This document shows positions 32,829 through 44,559 of a stretch of 64,000 bases of DNA, piece after piece. Each line of letters opens with the position of its first letter. Within the stretch, counting starts at the first letter, position 1. Location of the stretch: the NCBI GenBank assembly GCA_963691655.1, contig OY829326.1, forward strand, positions 86,297,235 to 86,361,234, written 5' to 3'. The DNA is from Toxonevra muliebris (Eukaryota; Arthropoda; Insecta; Diptera; Pallopteridae). The notes below the pieces were generated by a model. It was given only the letters and a program-made list of their open reading frames with translations. It did no database searches and had not been told where the DNA came from. The position numbers and the translations under genes were made by a program.

Positions 32829-33700
32829 CCAACCCAAATGTGGATGCTTAAGCCCCAAAACAAAATGTTAGTGTAAACGTAAATGTTTCACGACAAAGTC
32901 CTCGTCCTAATATGAGCTCAAAGGTAAAATACTACTGCTAGCGCAAATACCAATTCAAATGTTAATCGTGGCACAGGTCCAGCAAGTGTAATTCTTACGG
33001 AAAGTCAGTTTAGACAGTTGATAGAGCATATGCATGTGAACCAAGACACTAAGTCTACGTTTAGCAAATGTAGCTTGCGCCTAAATGGTGCCCGAAATAC
33101 CAATAAAATTGAAAACTTCATTGCAACCATTCTCGTTTTTAAAGAAGCTGCAAACATATCTGATGAGCGAGCTATGATAAGTTTACCATTACTACTTGAA
33201 GGCTACGCTTCATCGTGGTGGCAAGGAATTAAAAATGAAGCCGCATGTTTCAATGATGCTATCGATCTTCTTCGCAAAGCGTGTTCTCCGCCAAAGCCAT
33301 ATTGTCGTATATTCGCTGAAATCAAATCAGGAAAACCAACGATTTTCTGAACCAACTGATACGTTTGTATGTAAGAAAATGCAGCTGTTTGCTCAACTAT
33401 CGGCAAAGCTAAGCGAAACAACGATGTTAAAAATCATATTCTTTCAATTGTTACTAAAAATTCGAGAGAAAGTATCTCGGGAAAGTATTAAAACCTTCCA
33501 AGATTTATTAGACAAAGTGTATAAATCTGGTGAAGATTCTGCGAAGTCCACTATTCGCTGTACCTATTGCAGGAAAAAAATCATTCTGCTAAAAATTGTT
33601 TTAAAAAATTTGAAGAAACAAGTTTTAGTTGTTATGGTTGTGGAACTCCTGGGTATTATAGATCAAATTGCCCAAATTTGAAAAACCCTATAATTAATCC
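32829..33700 (+). pseudogene. Ty3/gypsy gag
   Basis: The N-terminal part (VNRGTGPASVILTESQFRQL) leads into the capsid-like region YASSWWQGIKNEAACFNDA and REKVSRESIKTFQDLLDK, then two zinc knuckles. The first is CTYCRKKNHSAKNC, reached by a one-base slip in an A-run. The second is CYGCGTPGYYRSNC, where the His is Tyr. Frame breaks occur near 33290 and 33575 and a stop near 32850. It forms the particle protein in intact elements. Confidence 0.8.
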
Positions 33701-33719
33701 CGAACAACTTGAATTCAAT

Positions 33720-33950
33720 ACGGTGCAGACAACAATTATCGGCAGAAATTTACCCACTGTAAATATAAATGGTTTGAACGGCGAGGCATATTTTGATACG
33801 GCTGCTTGAAAGAAAGAAGTTCAATTTCGGAAAGTATTTGCTGAAATTATATTGGCTGATGGCATACCTCGCAAGGATATGGTTTACTCCTCCATCGTTC
33901 ACATATTCATTTATTTGCTTGTCAAATGCTAAAACTAATCGCATGCTTTG
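33720..33950 (+). pseudogene. Ty3/gypsy protease remnant
   Basis: LPTVNINGLNGEAYFDTAA carries the retropepsin active-site triad position as DTA; the frame stops at once after it (33807). The rest of the protease is not continuous. Confidence 0.65.
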
Positions 33951-33966
33951 ATTTACAGGTATCGTT

Positions 33967-34900
33967 ATGAATTTAGCTCAACTAACATGGCATTTTAAAG
34001 ATGACTCCAATACATTAAGAGCTGTTGAAGCGCTACATCATGATAAACACCAAAAAATGATTTTAGAAAATTTAATTTTTGAACAAAAATATATTTTTAA
34101 TGATATTGCGATGTCAATTCCGAATATTGAGCACTACATTGATAAGGAAGCGTATGCACCAATTGCATCCCGGCCCTATCGTATTTTATCGGAACAGCAA
34201 ACTTAAAATTAAGTTAGATGATATGCTGATTAAAGGTATTATTGAGCGAATCACCGTGGTCATTTCCTGTAGTGCTTATACAAAAAAAGGATGGAGGAAT
34301 AAGGTTTTGCGTAGACTATCGTCGCTTAAACGCTATCATCACAACAGATACGGATTCCCAACCTCGGATGGTTGATCTGCTAGATGCAGCAAAAGCTACA
34401 CCATTCATGACCACCATTGAATAAGAGTGGAAGAAAAAGATAAAGCCAAAACTTTGATGTACATCGCCATTCGGTTTCTCTGCCTTCAACAGGATGCCAG
34501 TGGGGTAGAAAAACGCCCCTGCTACGTTTCAACGGTTAATTGATAAGTTTCGAGACGGTCTTCCACAAATCTTAATTCTGACATATCTGGATGACATAAT
34601 AATATATTCCAATGATCGCAGATGACTGATTTGCGGCTAACGTTCAAAAGGCTTAAAAGTTTAAAGATTAAATAGAGCAAAATGTGTATTTTGCCTATCA
34701 GAAGTTAAGTACCTAGGTCATGGTTTGGAAACAAGTGGTTTACAAGTCGACAGCGAAAATACTAATGCCATTGAAAAACGACCTAATCCGAAAAACTTGA
34801 GGCTAGTTATATCATTTTTGCAAACGTGTTCTTGGTACAGGCGTTTTCAATTAAATTGACTAAAAAGAACGTGTCTTGGGGATGGTCACAAAAAGAACAA
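33967..34900 (+). pseudogene. Ty3/gypsy reverse transcriptase
   Basis: IASRPYRILSEQQT, then in a second frame GIIERITV/SPWSFPVVLIQKKDGG and IRFCVDYRRLNAI (RT domains 1-3), and a third frame with LTYLDDIIIYSND (catalytic YLDD at 34584-34595). WGWSQKEQNDFKAFKMLL near 34880 begins the RNase H region. At least four frame changes and several stops are present. Confidence 0.85.
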
Positions 34901-35799
34901 AATGATTTTAAGGCATTTAAAATGCTATTATCTTCGCCTCCAGTATTGGTTACACTGCAGGAAAACAAAACCTTTTGGCAGACATGCTATCTTGCCCACC
35001 ATGTTGACCGGAGGATCATACTGATTCATATTGCGTGCTTTGCGCGATAGACAGATTTTCCAAGGAAGGGAGCTGCGAAATTTCGAGATGCACAACTGAA
35101 AGATGAAGAAATCAAAGTTAAAGTCGTTCGAAACAGACGATGAAAATATTACTAGATACACACATTGTGGATACATTATGGTGAACAGCATATTATATCG
35201 TTTTTGTTCTTAAGAAGATTCAGAAAACGGCAAACTAGTAGTACCAAAACCTATGAGAGAAACAATTTTGCGAAAATTTCATAATGATCCTACTGCTGGC
35301 ATCGATCGTACTATTAATCGGATCACTCCACATTATTTTTGGCGGTAATTGCTCAATATGTAAAAGCATGTATTGAATGCAATAAATATAAAAAAAAGGA
35401 ATTTGAAACCTGCCGGATTATTTCAAACAGTTTCAAGCAACAAAAGGTTCGAATCATCGCTTTTGATCTGTTTGGTCCTTTGCCTCGCACCATGGAAGGG
35501 CGTTAAGAGATGCCTAATGAAATCGTTTTGAGATATGGTGTTCCAAGACTTACACGCAGATAATGGAACCCAATTTGTTTCAGCAGTAATGCAAAAGTTT
35601 ACTTTCTGTTTGGGTATTGAGCAAACTTTTACACCAGTTTATCATCCAGAGGCTAATCCCGCGTAGAGGAAGAATAAAGACTTAAAAATTCAATTGGCGA
35701 TATATGTTGATGAAAATCACATTTCATGGGGCATGGGGCTCATGCTTACCGATAATAAGATTTGGAATGAACACTGCTAAATATGAAAGTACTGGCTGC
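34900..35799 (+). pseudogene. Ty3/gypsy RNase H remnant and integrase, upstream part
   Basis: The plus strand holds VVPKPMRETILRKFHNDP (HHCC region start), ACIECNKYK, IIAFDLFGPLPRTMEG and, in broken frames, DNGTQFVSAVMQKFT and TPVYHPEANP. It stops at NTAKYESTG, exactly where the 4.8-kb foldback element is inserted (35800). The reading resumes after that element at 40589. Confidence 0.8.
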
Positions 35800-36212
35800 C
35801 ATTGGCGTAACTAGGTCTAGGGGTCTAGTTACGTAGGCCCCCACCCCAGCTGGCTCTAGGCCCACCCCATAAATAATATGACAAGAAAAGTTAAGTCCAA
35901 AGAAAATTATTAATGAAAAGATTATATAAAAACTTGCATTCATTACAAAAAAAATTGAATATCTATGAAAAAAGGAAACATTTTTGTTTACTTTTCGAGT
36001 TTTTGCTCCGGACTATTTTTTTTTTAAATATACCTATCCAATAGTAAAATCTTTGCTGGGTTTGTAAAAGTTTTTTCGATTTTTTTTTTTCGAATTTTTC
36101 GGGTCTCAGGCCATTTAGGGGTTTTTTTTGGATGTATCCGATGTATGTCTTCGTGATTCTTTTCAGAATGTCGTTAATGTAAAAAAATAATTTAAATAAA
36201 AAATATTTTTAA

Positions 36213-37214
36213 TATACCACGTTTTCAAAATGGACTAAAAAGTATAAAATAATTTCTCCTAACCCCATACAGATTCACAACCTCATATAGATTCCTTATC
36301 CCATACAGATTGTCTTGAAATTTTGTAACGAAATTTAGTAGGACGAAAATACTTGTATGATTAAAACAACAAATGTGGTTCGCATGCAATAGGAAATTGA
36401 TGGATGAATAGTTCACCGAAATGGCTAGCAATTTTATCTCTATCTATATGCGTCCCACGTTTTTCGTTTTAAATCATACAAGTATTTTCGTCCTACTAAA
36501 ATTCACAGTTACAAATTTTCAAGACAATTTTCTAGAAAAAGATTTAAAAGTACTTATATAAAATTCATAAAATCAAAACAAAACGTTTACATATTTGTAT
36601 ATAAAGAATATATAAATACTGTAAATGTTGAAAGTTATTTGCTAAAAGAAATGTTAAATATTTATTTCATCAAACACGTCAAACTCATCCATTCATACAT
36701 TTTTGTCTGCTGGATGTGTTGACAACCGTCGCTGTCACACCATCGGTATTGCACCTCGCTGCGGTTTCTACGATTTTTTGTTTCGATTCCAGCAAGAGCA
36801 AATTGCGATGTCTTTACAATCTATACTCTTTGTAAGCGGAACAAAACGAAAAGAAAAGTTCGTTATTGTTTGTTTTTGTTCTCTCTCCCATTTGTCTTTG
36901 AATTTGTGTTTGTATACACATATACATATGTTCTACTCCCGCTAAAGCAATGATTTTAACAACGATGAATTCAATGCTTTGGATCTATGAAAAAAATGGA
37001 AAAACTTCCGATGCTAATATTTTAAATATTATTATATTTATATATATTTTAGATACTTCATATTGCATTGTCTTCCAGTTCTGAACTATATTTAAAATTT
37101 CTAGTCTCTAGCTCATCGGGAAGTTAGTTTAAAATCGATTGCAAAATTTGTACCGAGCAGACTGACAGACAGACAGACACCATTGAAAGCGAGTTGATAT
37201 AAACGTGGTAATAT
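36213..37214. mobile_element. 1-kb insert with TATACCACGTTT ends
   Basis: Ends TATACCACGTTTT (36213) and AAACGTGGTAATATA (to 37214) are inverted to each other. The right arm of the host foldback shows the uninterrupted sequence (TTAATGTAC next to CCCATTTTGTG). Partial copies lie at 52165-52830 (opposite orientation) and 59784-59970. Non-coding; superfamily unknown. Confidence 0.6.
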
Positions 37215-37351
37215 ACCCATTTTGTGAAGAATCTACATCCTAAAACGCAATTTTTGAGACCAAATGTTAGAAAAAATAAAATTGTTTGGAATTTTCTTAC
37301 TTTGATTTCGAAAATATTTAAAATTTTGTTTTCGTTTTTTCTTGATTTTGT

Positions 37352-39160
37352 TTTAAAAAAACTCATATGCGCAACTTAGTGCACTCGATGAAAGTGAAAC
37401 TTCTTTGGCAGGTTTGTGACTGGGAATATGTAAGTGTAATAACAGCAGTCTGGGAGAGATAATTGTATGTATACACATGGCTTTTAAATAGTTAATATGA
37501 GTCGGTATATATCCAAAGTGCCAAGGCCATAGGCGAAAATTTTCCAGCAATACGCACTGACCGTACAAATAAATAGTTTAAACAAAAGAAATGAGCCTAA
37601 TTAATGTTAATTAAATTAAAAAACCTATTTAATTTAACTTTTTTTTCAAAAGTGACTAAGTCCCATCATAAGTGTAAATCAAAATTACTTAAGTCCCTTT
37701 CAGCCAATCACATTCTTTCCTTGTTCTACTACTGCATTGTAATAAATTTAAATTTTTGGCTTTGCACATGGCCGCATTCATACAGATGCTTAATGTTTTC
37801 TTGTGCTTAAGATGATTTTTTTTCAAAACTATTTAGGTCCATATGATATTTATCAAAAGTGCTTAAGTCCCACGTAAAACTTGTTTATTTTGGATTTGGC
37901 TTACTTTATCATTGTTTTTTCTTCGCAAAATGTCTCCAAAAACAGTTTTCTAAATACTTTTACCCATGTTACAAGTATTTAGAGGTAGATGCTAGTAGCC
38001 ATTTTGAACATTTTAGAGGTGCATTTTTTGAAATGGATAGAAAAGAGTGGGTTAATAGAAGATTATTAATACTACTTTTATTACTTAGTACTAAATTATA
38101 AATTTTATTTATAATAAAAAACGTATAAATAATGTTATAAAAATTAGTTTGCTTTATTATTAAACATGTTAAGAGTCAAAAAATAATATAAAAAGGAACA
38201 ACTATTTTTCCCTATGTTCCTGCAATACTATACAAATTATTTTCTTATAAATTCTCACCTAAAAATTTAACTGTGAAAGTACAACTCTGTTGCAAAAACA
38301 AATGTTTTCCCAATTGTCAAAGTTCCTCTTACTTGTCAAAACGCATCTACCTTTTGTTTTCTTTTTAATGTAAACGAAAAGGTAGATTCAAATATATTTA
38401 TATTGTCTATGTCTTGCATTGCGATATAAAAGCAACAGATGACGCTGCTATTGATATATTCATATTTATATTTAGCATAGTGCTATCAACAGATGGCGTT
38501 TCTATTGAAAAACTACGTTGATAATAGATAATAAATAGTTTTTGTTGTGCAACACTTACTTGTATTAAACAAGTCATAACGCGCTGTAAATTTGTTATCT
38601 TTTTGTCGCACTAAATATTTGAGAAAACGTTTTGTTTTTGACGTTATTTTCGTAATAGTAGTACATTCGAATATATTTATATTGTTTATGTTTTGTATTG
38701 CGCTATAAAAGCAACAGATGACGCTGCTATTGATATATTCGTATTTATGTTTAGCATAGTGCCAACAGATGGCGTTGCTATAGAAAACTACTTTAATAAA
38801 AGATAATAAATAGTTTTTGATGTACAACACTTACTTGTATTAAAGAAGTCATAACGCGCTGTAAATTTTTTATCTTTTTGTCGCAAATAATATACCAAAC
38901 CAATTTAAGGGATTTTCAACATTTTTCATTTATACATCTTTTTTGTTTTTCACTTCACTATGCAATAACCCCAAATATAAGCATTGTGGTTGTGGAATTG
39001 AATAGTTTCCGTCCCCGTTCTTCTTCTTATTTTAACGGCTTCCGTCCCCACTTTCTGTTTCCTGTTCAGTTTATTCCTCAAAACGCCGCCAAAGAAGTTT
39101 CACTTCAAAAATACACTTTTTATACCGTTTTTTATATCGTTCTTCATTTTCATTTTCATG
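37352..39160 (+). mobile_element. Repeated non-coding module, copy B
   Basis: Co-linear with 1047-1651 and 3784-5232. It lacks the 2.1-kb insert of copy A and has two rather than three of the 280-bp units (starting about 38392 and 38667). It lies between the arms of the 4.8-kb foldback element. Confidence 0.75.
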
Positions 39161-39178
39161 GTCGTATTGAAAAATATG

Positions 39179-39561
39179 TTAATATGTTTCGGCTAGTATG
39201 ACATCTGGAACGCGTTTTCCTCTGTATCTGGACTCAAATGACATCGCAGATTGATGATAGCGCTCTTCCTGCTTATCTGATTCTGTCGATAACTGTAGAC
39301 TGAAGTAGTCCAAATGGGGATGAAAAAAGTGAATTTTTAGAGACATATGGACTTCAATTTTGGAAAAAGCAACCAACATTCGTCGCATAGATCCTTCATA
39401 ATTGACGGAACGATGTTTGCTAAAAGTCGAACAATGATTTCTCTTACCAACGCCCACGCAACTATTTCATTGTCTACCAAGGCCCTATCAAAGTGTTCAA
39501 ACTTTACCAATTTCCGAATATCAGGACCATTTAGAACGCCTGAAATATGAAATCGTTGCAA
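39179..39561 (-). pseudogene. Transposon-associated conserved domain of unknown function
   Basis: The minus strand reads GVLNGPDIRKLVKFEHFD and VAWALVREIIVRLLAN. After a frame change near 39430 it continues SMRRMLVAFSKIEVHMSLKI then HFFHPHLDYFSLQL and ERYHQSAMSFESRYRGK. I recall similar LNGPDIRKL ... MSLKIHFL.SHLDFF ... ER.HQDI sequences in many uncharacterised, transposon-linked arthropod and cnidarian proteins, but cannot name the enzyme. It may be what is left of the foldback element's own gene. Confidence 0.5.
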
Positions 39562-40588
39562 TGTTGATTTTAACGAAACGAAAAGTTACAATCCGAGACA
39601 AAGCCGAGAACTGTAATTGTTTCGTCGGAATCGGCATTGTGTAAATGTGCAATATTATATTTTATTCCACATTTATCAAAAATTTCAAGTCAAGAGTATA
39701 GATTTTCAGTAAATTTAAAATAAAAATATTATTCTATGGAAATAAATGCGTCTTATCGCCTTTTTATCGATTCTCGGAAAAATGTCTGGTAAATATAAAT
39801 ATTTCTTCTAGTACATTTTAATAAACTTTTGCCAGAAGAAGTGGCAAAAAATTATAGATATTTTCGAAATTAGATTAAAACAAATCCCAAAAAAATGTTT
39901 TTTTTTCTAACATTTGGTCTCAAAAATTGCGTTTCAGGATATAGGTTCTTCACAAAATGGGTTTATTTGTACATTAACCACATTTCTAAAAAGAATCACG
40001 ATGACATACATCGGATACATCCGAAAAAAATCGATTTATAAACCGAAATTGGGGTGTATGAAAAACCCCAAAATGGCCTGAGACTCCAAAAATATTAAAA
40101 AAAAGAAATCGAGCTAACTTTTACAAACCCAGCGAGGGTTTTGCTACTGAATAGGTATTAAAAAAATAGTCCGGTGCGGTTTGATTTTTGGTGTCGCACA
40201 GTGTACCTAAAGCAGTAAAAGATTATTTGTTTCTACAAAAAAAATTTATAACATTTCGTTATTCTATTAGACAACACTTATTCATTATGCGGCGGCAAGC
40301 AATTTTTTGATTGTCCAACCAAAATTTTTGATGTGTTAGCATCTTTTCACGTACCCAGGGAAAAAATTTTACTATTGAGTGATTTTGGAATCGCATTATG
40401 CTTGAGCAGTCCTGTTATAAAGATTTTGGTTAAGAGCAACAATGTTACAGGTAAGGTTTTCAAATGTATCAATTATTAACATTGAAAACAAATTTGTTAA
40501 AGAAAAAATTACAGCCGAAAAAGTGTTAAATATATTTTCCGGGGGTGGGGGCCTGGCCCCCCAGAGAATAATCCTAGTTACGCCAATG

Positions 40589-41020
40589 CTGGCTACACAG
40601 CAGCATATCTTTCATTTAGTAGAGAATTAAGAAGCCCTCTTAAAGCACATCATGACTTAAAATCCATAGTGGAGGCAGACAATTTTGTCATCGTCAAACG
40701 AAAATTCTACTTTAACCGCGCTATATATACGCGCTAGCTATGAGAATAACAAAACGAGCCTACAGAGTTTTGAAGTTTGGGTTAAGAACTAAATACTATG
40801 TAATTTTCAGTTTCTTACTTCGTCCCAAACACGTCCATTTTATAGCCTAAAGTATGCATTTTGAAATTCATAAACTTCAAATACCGTTCTTTTATAAGAA
40901 GCAGGCGGAACCAGTCAATCGTAAGAAGCCTGAGAAACATTAGCTGCCTTCATTCAACCGTATAGACACTGGAGTCAGCTAAAAACCACGAAAAGTTAGA
41001 AAAATACATATATTTCCAGC
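40589..41020 (+). pseudogene. Ty3/gypsy integrase, downstream part
   Basis: Immediately after the foldback element the gypsy reading resumes with GYTAAYLSFSRELRSPLK and AHHDLKSIVEADNFV, the C-terminal core of integrase, and then decays. With the upstream part it shows one insertion event into a coding sequence. No LTR could be matched on either side. Confidence 0.75.
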
Positions 41021-42421
41021 CTCGTGTTATTAATCGTGGGTATTAAATATGTGAATTTAAATTTAATTAGCAAAAACTACTAGCTTTTGGCTTTAGAACG
41101 CCATCTCAAACGTGAATATATCTTTAATTTAAACAAATTTTACAGTTAAAAAAAGAAAGCATTAAAATTACACTTTTCAAATCTTTTAATTTGCGCTGTC
41201 GCGAAGTGGAGCATGAGAAAAATTTATGACATCGGATTTCCTTCTTTGGAACCCTAAAGAACCTCACAAAGCTTAAGCAGGATCTAAGATAGAGCAGCAA
41301 CGAAATTTTATATTATATGATTCTCAGGTCTTTCAAGTTTTGATAATTCCGTTTTTTAATTATGAAAATATAAAACCGCACTTTTTGCAGTATTTTTGAG
41401 AGAAACAGTTTAAGAAGCCTGAGCATTTATGAGAGAAGATACAATTTGAATTCTGTTATATTTAATGAATAGGGCTATTCACGATCTGGTGAAAATGATC
41501 TTGCACGAATCCAATAAATTATTGTGTTATTGTGGCATTGCTTAGACAATTGGTTTGATTAAATGTATCAACAACTTCCAATCCCAATTGACTTAAAATC
41601 CCCAATTCACTCTAAATGACTTCAAGTGACTCCAATTGACTTCAAAAGACTCGAATTGCCTTCAAAATCCCAAGTGACTCTAAAAGACTTCAACTGACTC
41701 CAATTGACTTCAAATTCCAATTGACTTCAAGTGACTGCATGTGACTTCAAGTGATTCTAAAGGTATTCAAGCGACATCAAAGCAGCCATGATTTTGGAGT
41801 CATAAGATTTGCAGTCCCATGATTTCAAAAAAAGATTTCATTCCCTTGATTCTGAAAAAGACTTTTATAAATGAATAACCAATCGGCGACTCCAAAAAAA
41901 ACTTCTAACTACATTTTTTATTCCGGAGTCAAATATGTTATTCAATAATTGCAATCAAAAATTATTATTTATTCTTTTACAGCTCTTAATTCTACGTATT
42001 TTAATTTTTAAAAAATTACCTCTATCTGGATGATCCTAACGGGTGTTTGAAAATTTGTAAAAAATAGTACCAAATGGTCATTTTATCGCAAGGTGCGGCT
42101 TTTTGTATAAAAAAAACTGGGTACGCCATTCGTTTTAGCGGCTTATATTACTTAGGTATAGATATCTGAAATTCTTTTACGTGCAAGGTAAAATTTTTTT
42201 TATACAAGATCCCAAACCTATTGTAAAACATCCTTTTTAATCACGTTTTTCGGAATAGGTCATCCAGTTTTCGCAATTTTAATTTTTTTGTTCATTTTAT
42301 TTGGTTTTTCTGTCGGAGAGAAGATCTGAAATACTTAAGCAAAATGTTTGAAGCATCTAATGTTTATCTATGTTCATGTTATGTTAATTTTTATGTTTTA
42401 TGTTACTATTCTCTGCAAATA
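41021..42421. other. Spacer with degenerate minisatellite
   Basis: No gene recognised. A tract at about 41577-41775 is built from many imperfect copies of TGACTTCAA and GTGACTCCAAT. An ATAGGGCTATTCACGA-type transposon-end motif lies near 41468. Confidence 0.5.
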
Positions 42422-42465
42422 TTCATTTTATTTATTGTAACTATTATTTTTGCCATCACTGTAAT

Positions 42466-42584
42466 TATTGGAAAATTATTATTATTAGAAAATATAAGAG
42501 TACATTAAGATGAATATTTTCCAGTACATAAAATAAAAAGATATATAAATATAGACAAAAGAAATAAAAATAAGAAGTATAGAA

Positions 42585-42623
<39 letters not shown>

Positions 42624-43255
42624 AAGTTTAAGATGAAATAATATTAATTATTTTAAGTAAATGATTATACATATAACATAAAGTCATGGTGGAAAATAAA
42701 TCAAAGCATTTAACACATTGATAGTATGAAAACAATTTATAATGATTGTGACGAAAAAAAACTTTAACATAACATCCTTAACATTTTTTCTATTAAGAAT
42801 TCTTTTTATACTGAAAGGAATCGTGTTCCACAGCCTAATGGCGTTAAAAAAAAACAATCTAGATGTGATGAGGTACTTAAAGTTCGGAACAATCAGGTTT
42901 TGCGATCTAATAGATTTTGTGAAAAGCAGTTTATCATATAGCTACTGCGGAGTCCCATATCGATTTAATTTATATAAGAATATACAATTTTTAGCTTTCA
43001 GGTAGTCAGAGATACTGCTGCCAAGAATAAGGTTTTTCCATGAGGTTACATGATCGAATTTTCGTAATCCATAAACATAGCACGTAATATTATTGAAGGC
43101 TATCTCAAGTTTGTGAAGCGATTGAGAGTCTAATTTCTAAGTTCAGAGTAGTTGATTACGGGCAATATTAAATAAATTACCAATTTTCGCTTTGTTTCCA
43201 CAGGAGTAAACCTGGCAGATACTCTCAAATGTCGAACTCTCGAAGTGTTACAAAT
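42466..43255 (-). mobile_element. 5'-truncated LINE B copy with target duplication
   Basis: The 790-bp insert is flanked by GTAAT (42461-42465 and 43256-43260); the unoccupied target exists at 32604-32608. On the minus strand it reads RLWNTIPFSIKRILNRKN, the C-terminal end of the LINE B reverse transcriptase (compare MLWNSLPSNIKTVSNFKN near 49030). It ends in TAA-type repeats at the left. A (TA)18 microsatellite lies within (42586-42621). Confidence 0.75.
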
Positions 43256-43325
43256 GTAATGAATAAAAAGAGATCACTCAATTTACCTAATAATTTGCTC
43301 ATTTAACTGTAATCATTATTTATAA

Positions 43326-43745
43326 CATTCTACTTCTTTGCATTACTCTAACTAGTACTTAAGATCAATAATAATTATAATAATTTGATTTTTGCCATTC
43401 GATAATCAACCATTAAATGAAGCAGACGCTCAAAACTAATCTCACGCGTATTTATTTAATGGCAATCGAAGCATTTTTTTATACTTAGACGGGTGCAGAC
43501 TTTTTCAGACCCCTACTTTAAAGAAGTCCCCGCTCCCCTACAGTATGTGAATTGAACGCCTAAATCATATAAAATCTCTAGAACCTAAACGAATTGTACT
43601 CGATACTGATCAATTATGATTCCAACAACCTGCAAGACAGTGTAATTAATTTATAATTTTCTCAAGCCATTGGAATTATGCAACTGGCATAAATTCCCAT
43701 GAATCAAAAAAACCTATTACAAACTGAAAATATGCACAGAGTTTA
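43326..43745. other. Spacer
   Basis: AT-rich, with no gene or clear repeat recognised. Confidence 0.3.
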
Positions 43746-44243
43746 CATATCGCTCATTTACTAAAAGACTGTCATAAGTCAAAAAAGACGATTTTTGAGT
43801 TAATGATGCTGAATTATTCATTATGCCACGCTTTATATTGTGTAAAAATTTCATATTAATATCTTTTATACTCTGCGCGAATGAATTATAAGATTTCTTC
43901 CAAGGCGGATTTAACATGGTGGTAGCAGCGCTACAACAAGTACAACGTAACAATAACAACACGCTACTTTCTTGTTGCCAAAAATCGTAATTGTCAAAAA
44001 CACATGAACAAATGCATGGAAAACAAAACAAACAAAAAAAAAGATTTTGACAGTTAAGATTATCTTTATATAAAAAAAACTAGAGAAGAAAAAGACAAAG
44101 CTGACGCTGCTATCACCTGTTATAGTTTCGCCATGATTTCTTCTTTTTTCTGCAAGGTGGGAGTCAATTGAAAACTTTAAACGCGTTTTCTGCAAAATCG
44201 TGTTTTATAAGTTATGACAGTCTTTTAGTAAATGAGCGATATG
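43746..44243. mobile_element. MITE with perfect 32-bp inverted ends
   Basis: CATATCGCTCATTTACTAAA and the following 12 bases (43746-43777) are exactly inverted at 44212-44243. If the TA inside CATATC is the target, the termini begin TCGCTCATTT, a Tc1/mariner-like arrangement. The 498-bp element is non-coding. Perfect identity of the ends suggests recent movement. Confidence 0.75.
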
Positions 44244-44559
44244 AAGTATGTACAAGAAAAAATCTGGTCGCACTTAAAACGTTATAAAACTTATTTTTAT
44301 TGTTCAATTCTAAAAGTATTGATAGTCATTATTAGAGTCATATTTTTGACTTAAAGAGGCACCCCCACTTCTAACTTTAAAAATTTTTATTTTTTGCATT
44401 TCCTTAACTGTTTGCAAAGAATCTTTACTGAATTTCAAGGATTCGCCTCTTTGGGAACAACAGCCTCACTATTACTTTGGTAACACTTTAAAGTAATTTT
44501 TCCGTAATGACATGTTGCGAGATCAAACTAAAAGGAACTGGGTCATTGTGAAGTTTAAT
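44244..44559. other. Spacer
   Basis: No gene recognised. Confidence 0.3.

Larger units (their letters stand above)
35800..40588. mobile_element. 4.8-kb foldback DNA element inserted in gypsy integrase
   Basis: Inverted termini CATTGGCGTAACTAGG (35800 on; inverted at 40588) are flanked by an 8-bp near-duplication, ctggctgc (35792-35799) and ctggctac (40589-40596), as expected of hAT-type insertion. The arms stay complementary inwards: 36001-36180 pairs with 40015-40180 (CTGGGTTTGTAAAAG and complement), and 37214-37290 with 39900-39965. The left arm is broken by a 1-kb insert (about 36213-37214) that the right arm lacks. Between the arms lies a copy of the repeated module and a decayed coding remnant. 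Confidence 0.75.

Noticed and set aside
43717..44195. Two overlapping minus-strand frames
   Set aside because: They lie inside a MITE with perfect inverted ends and have no recognised domain.
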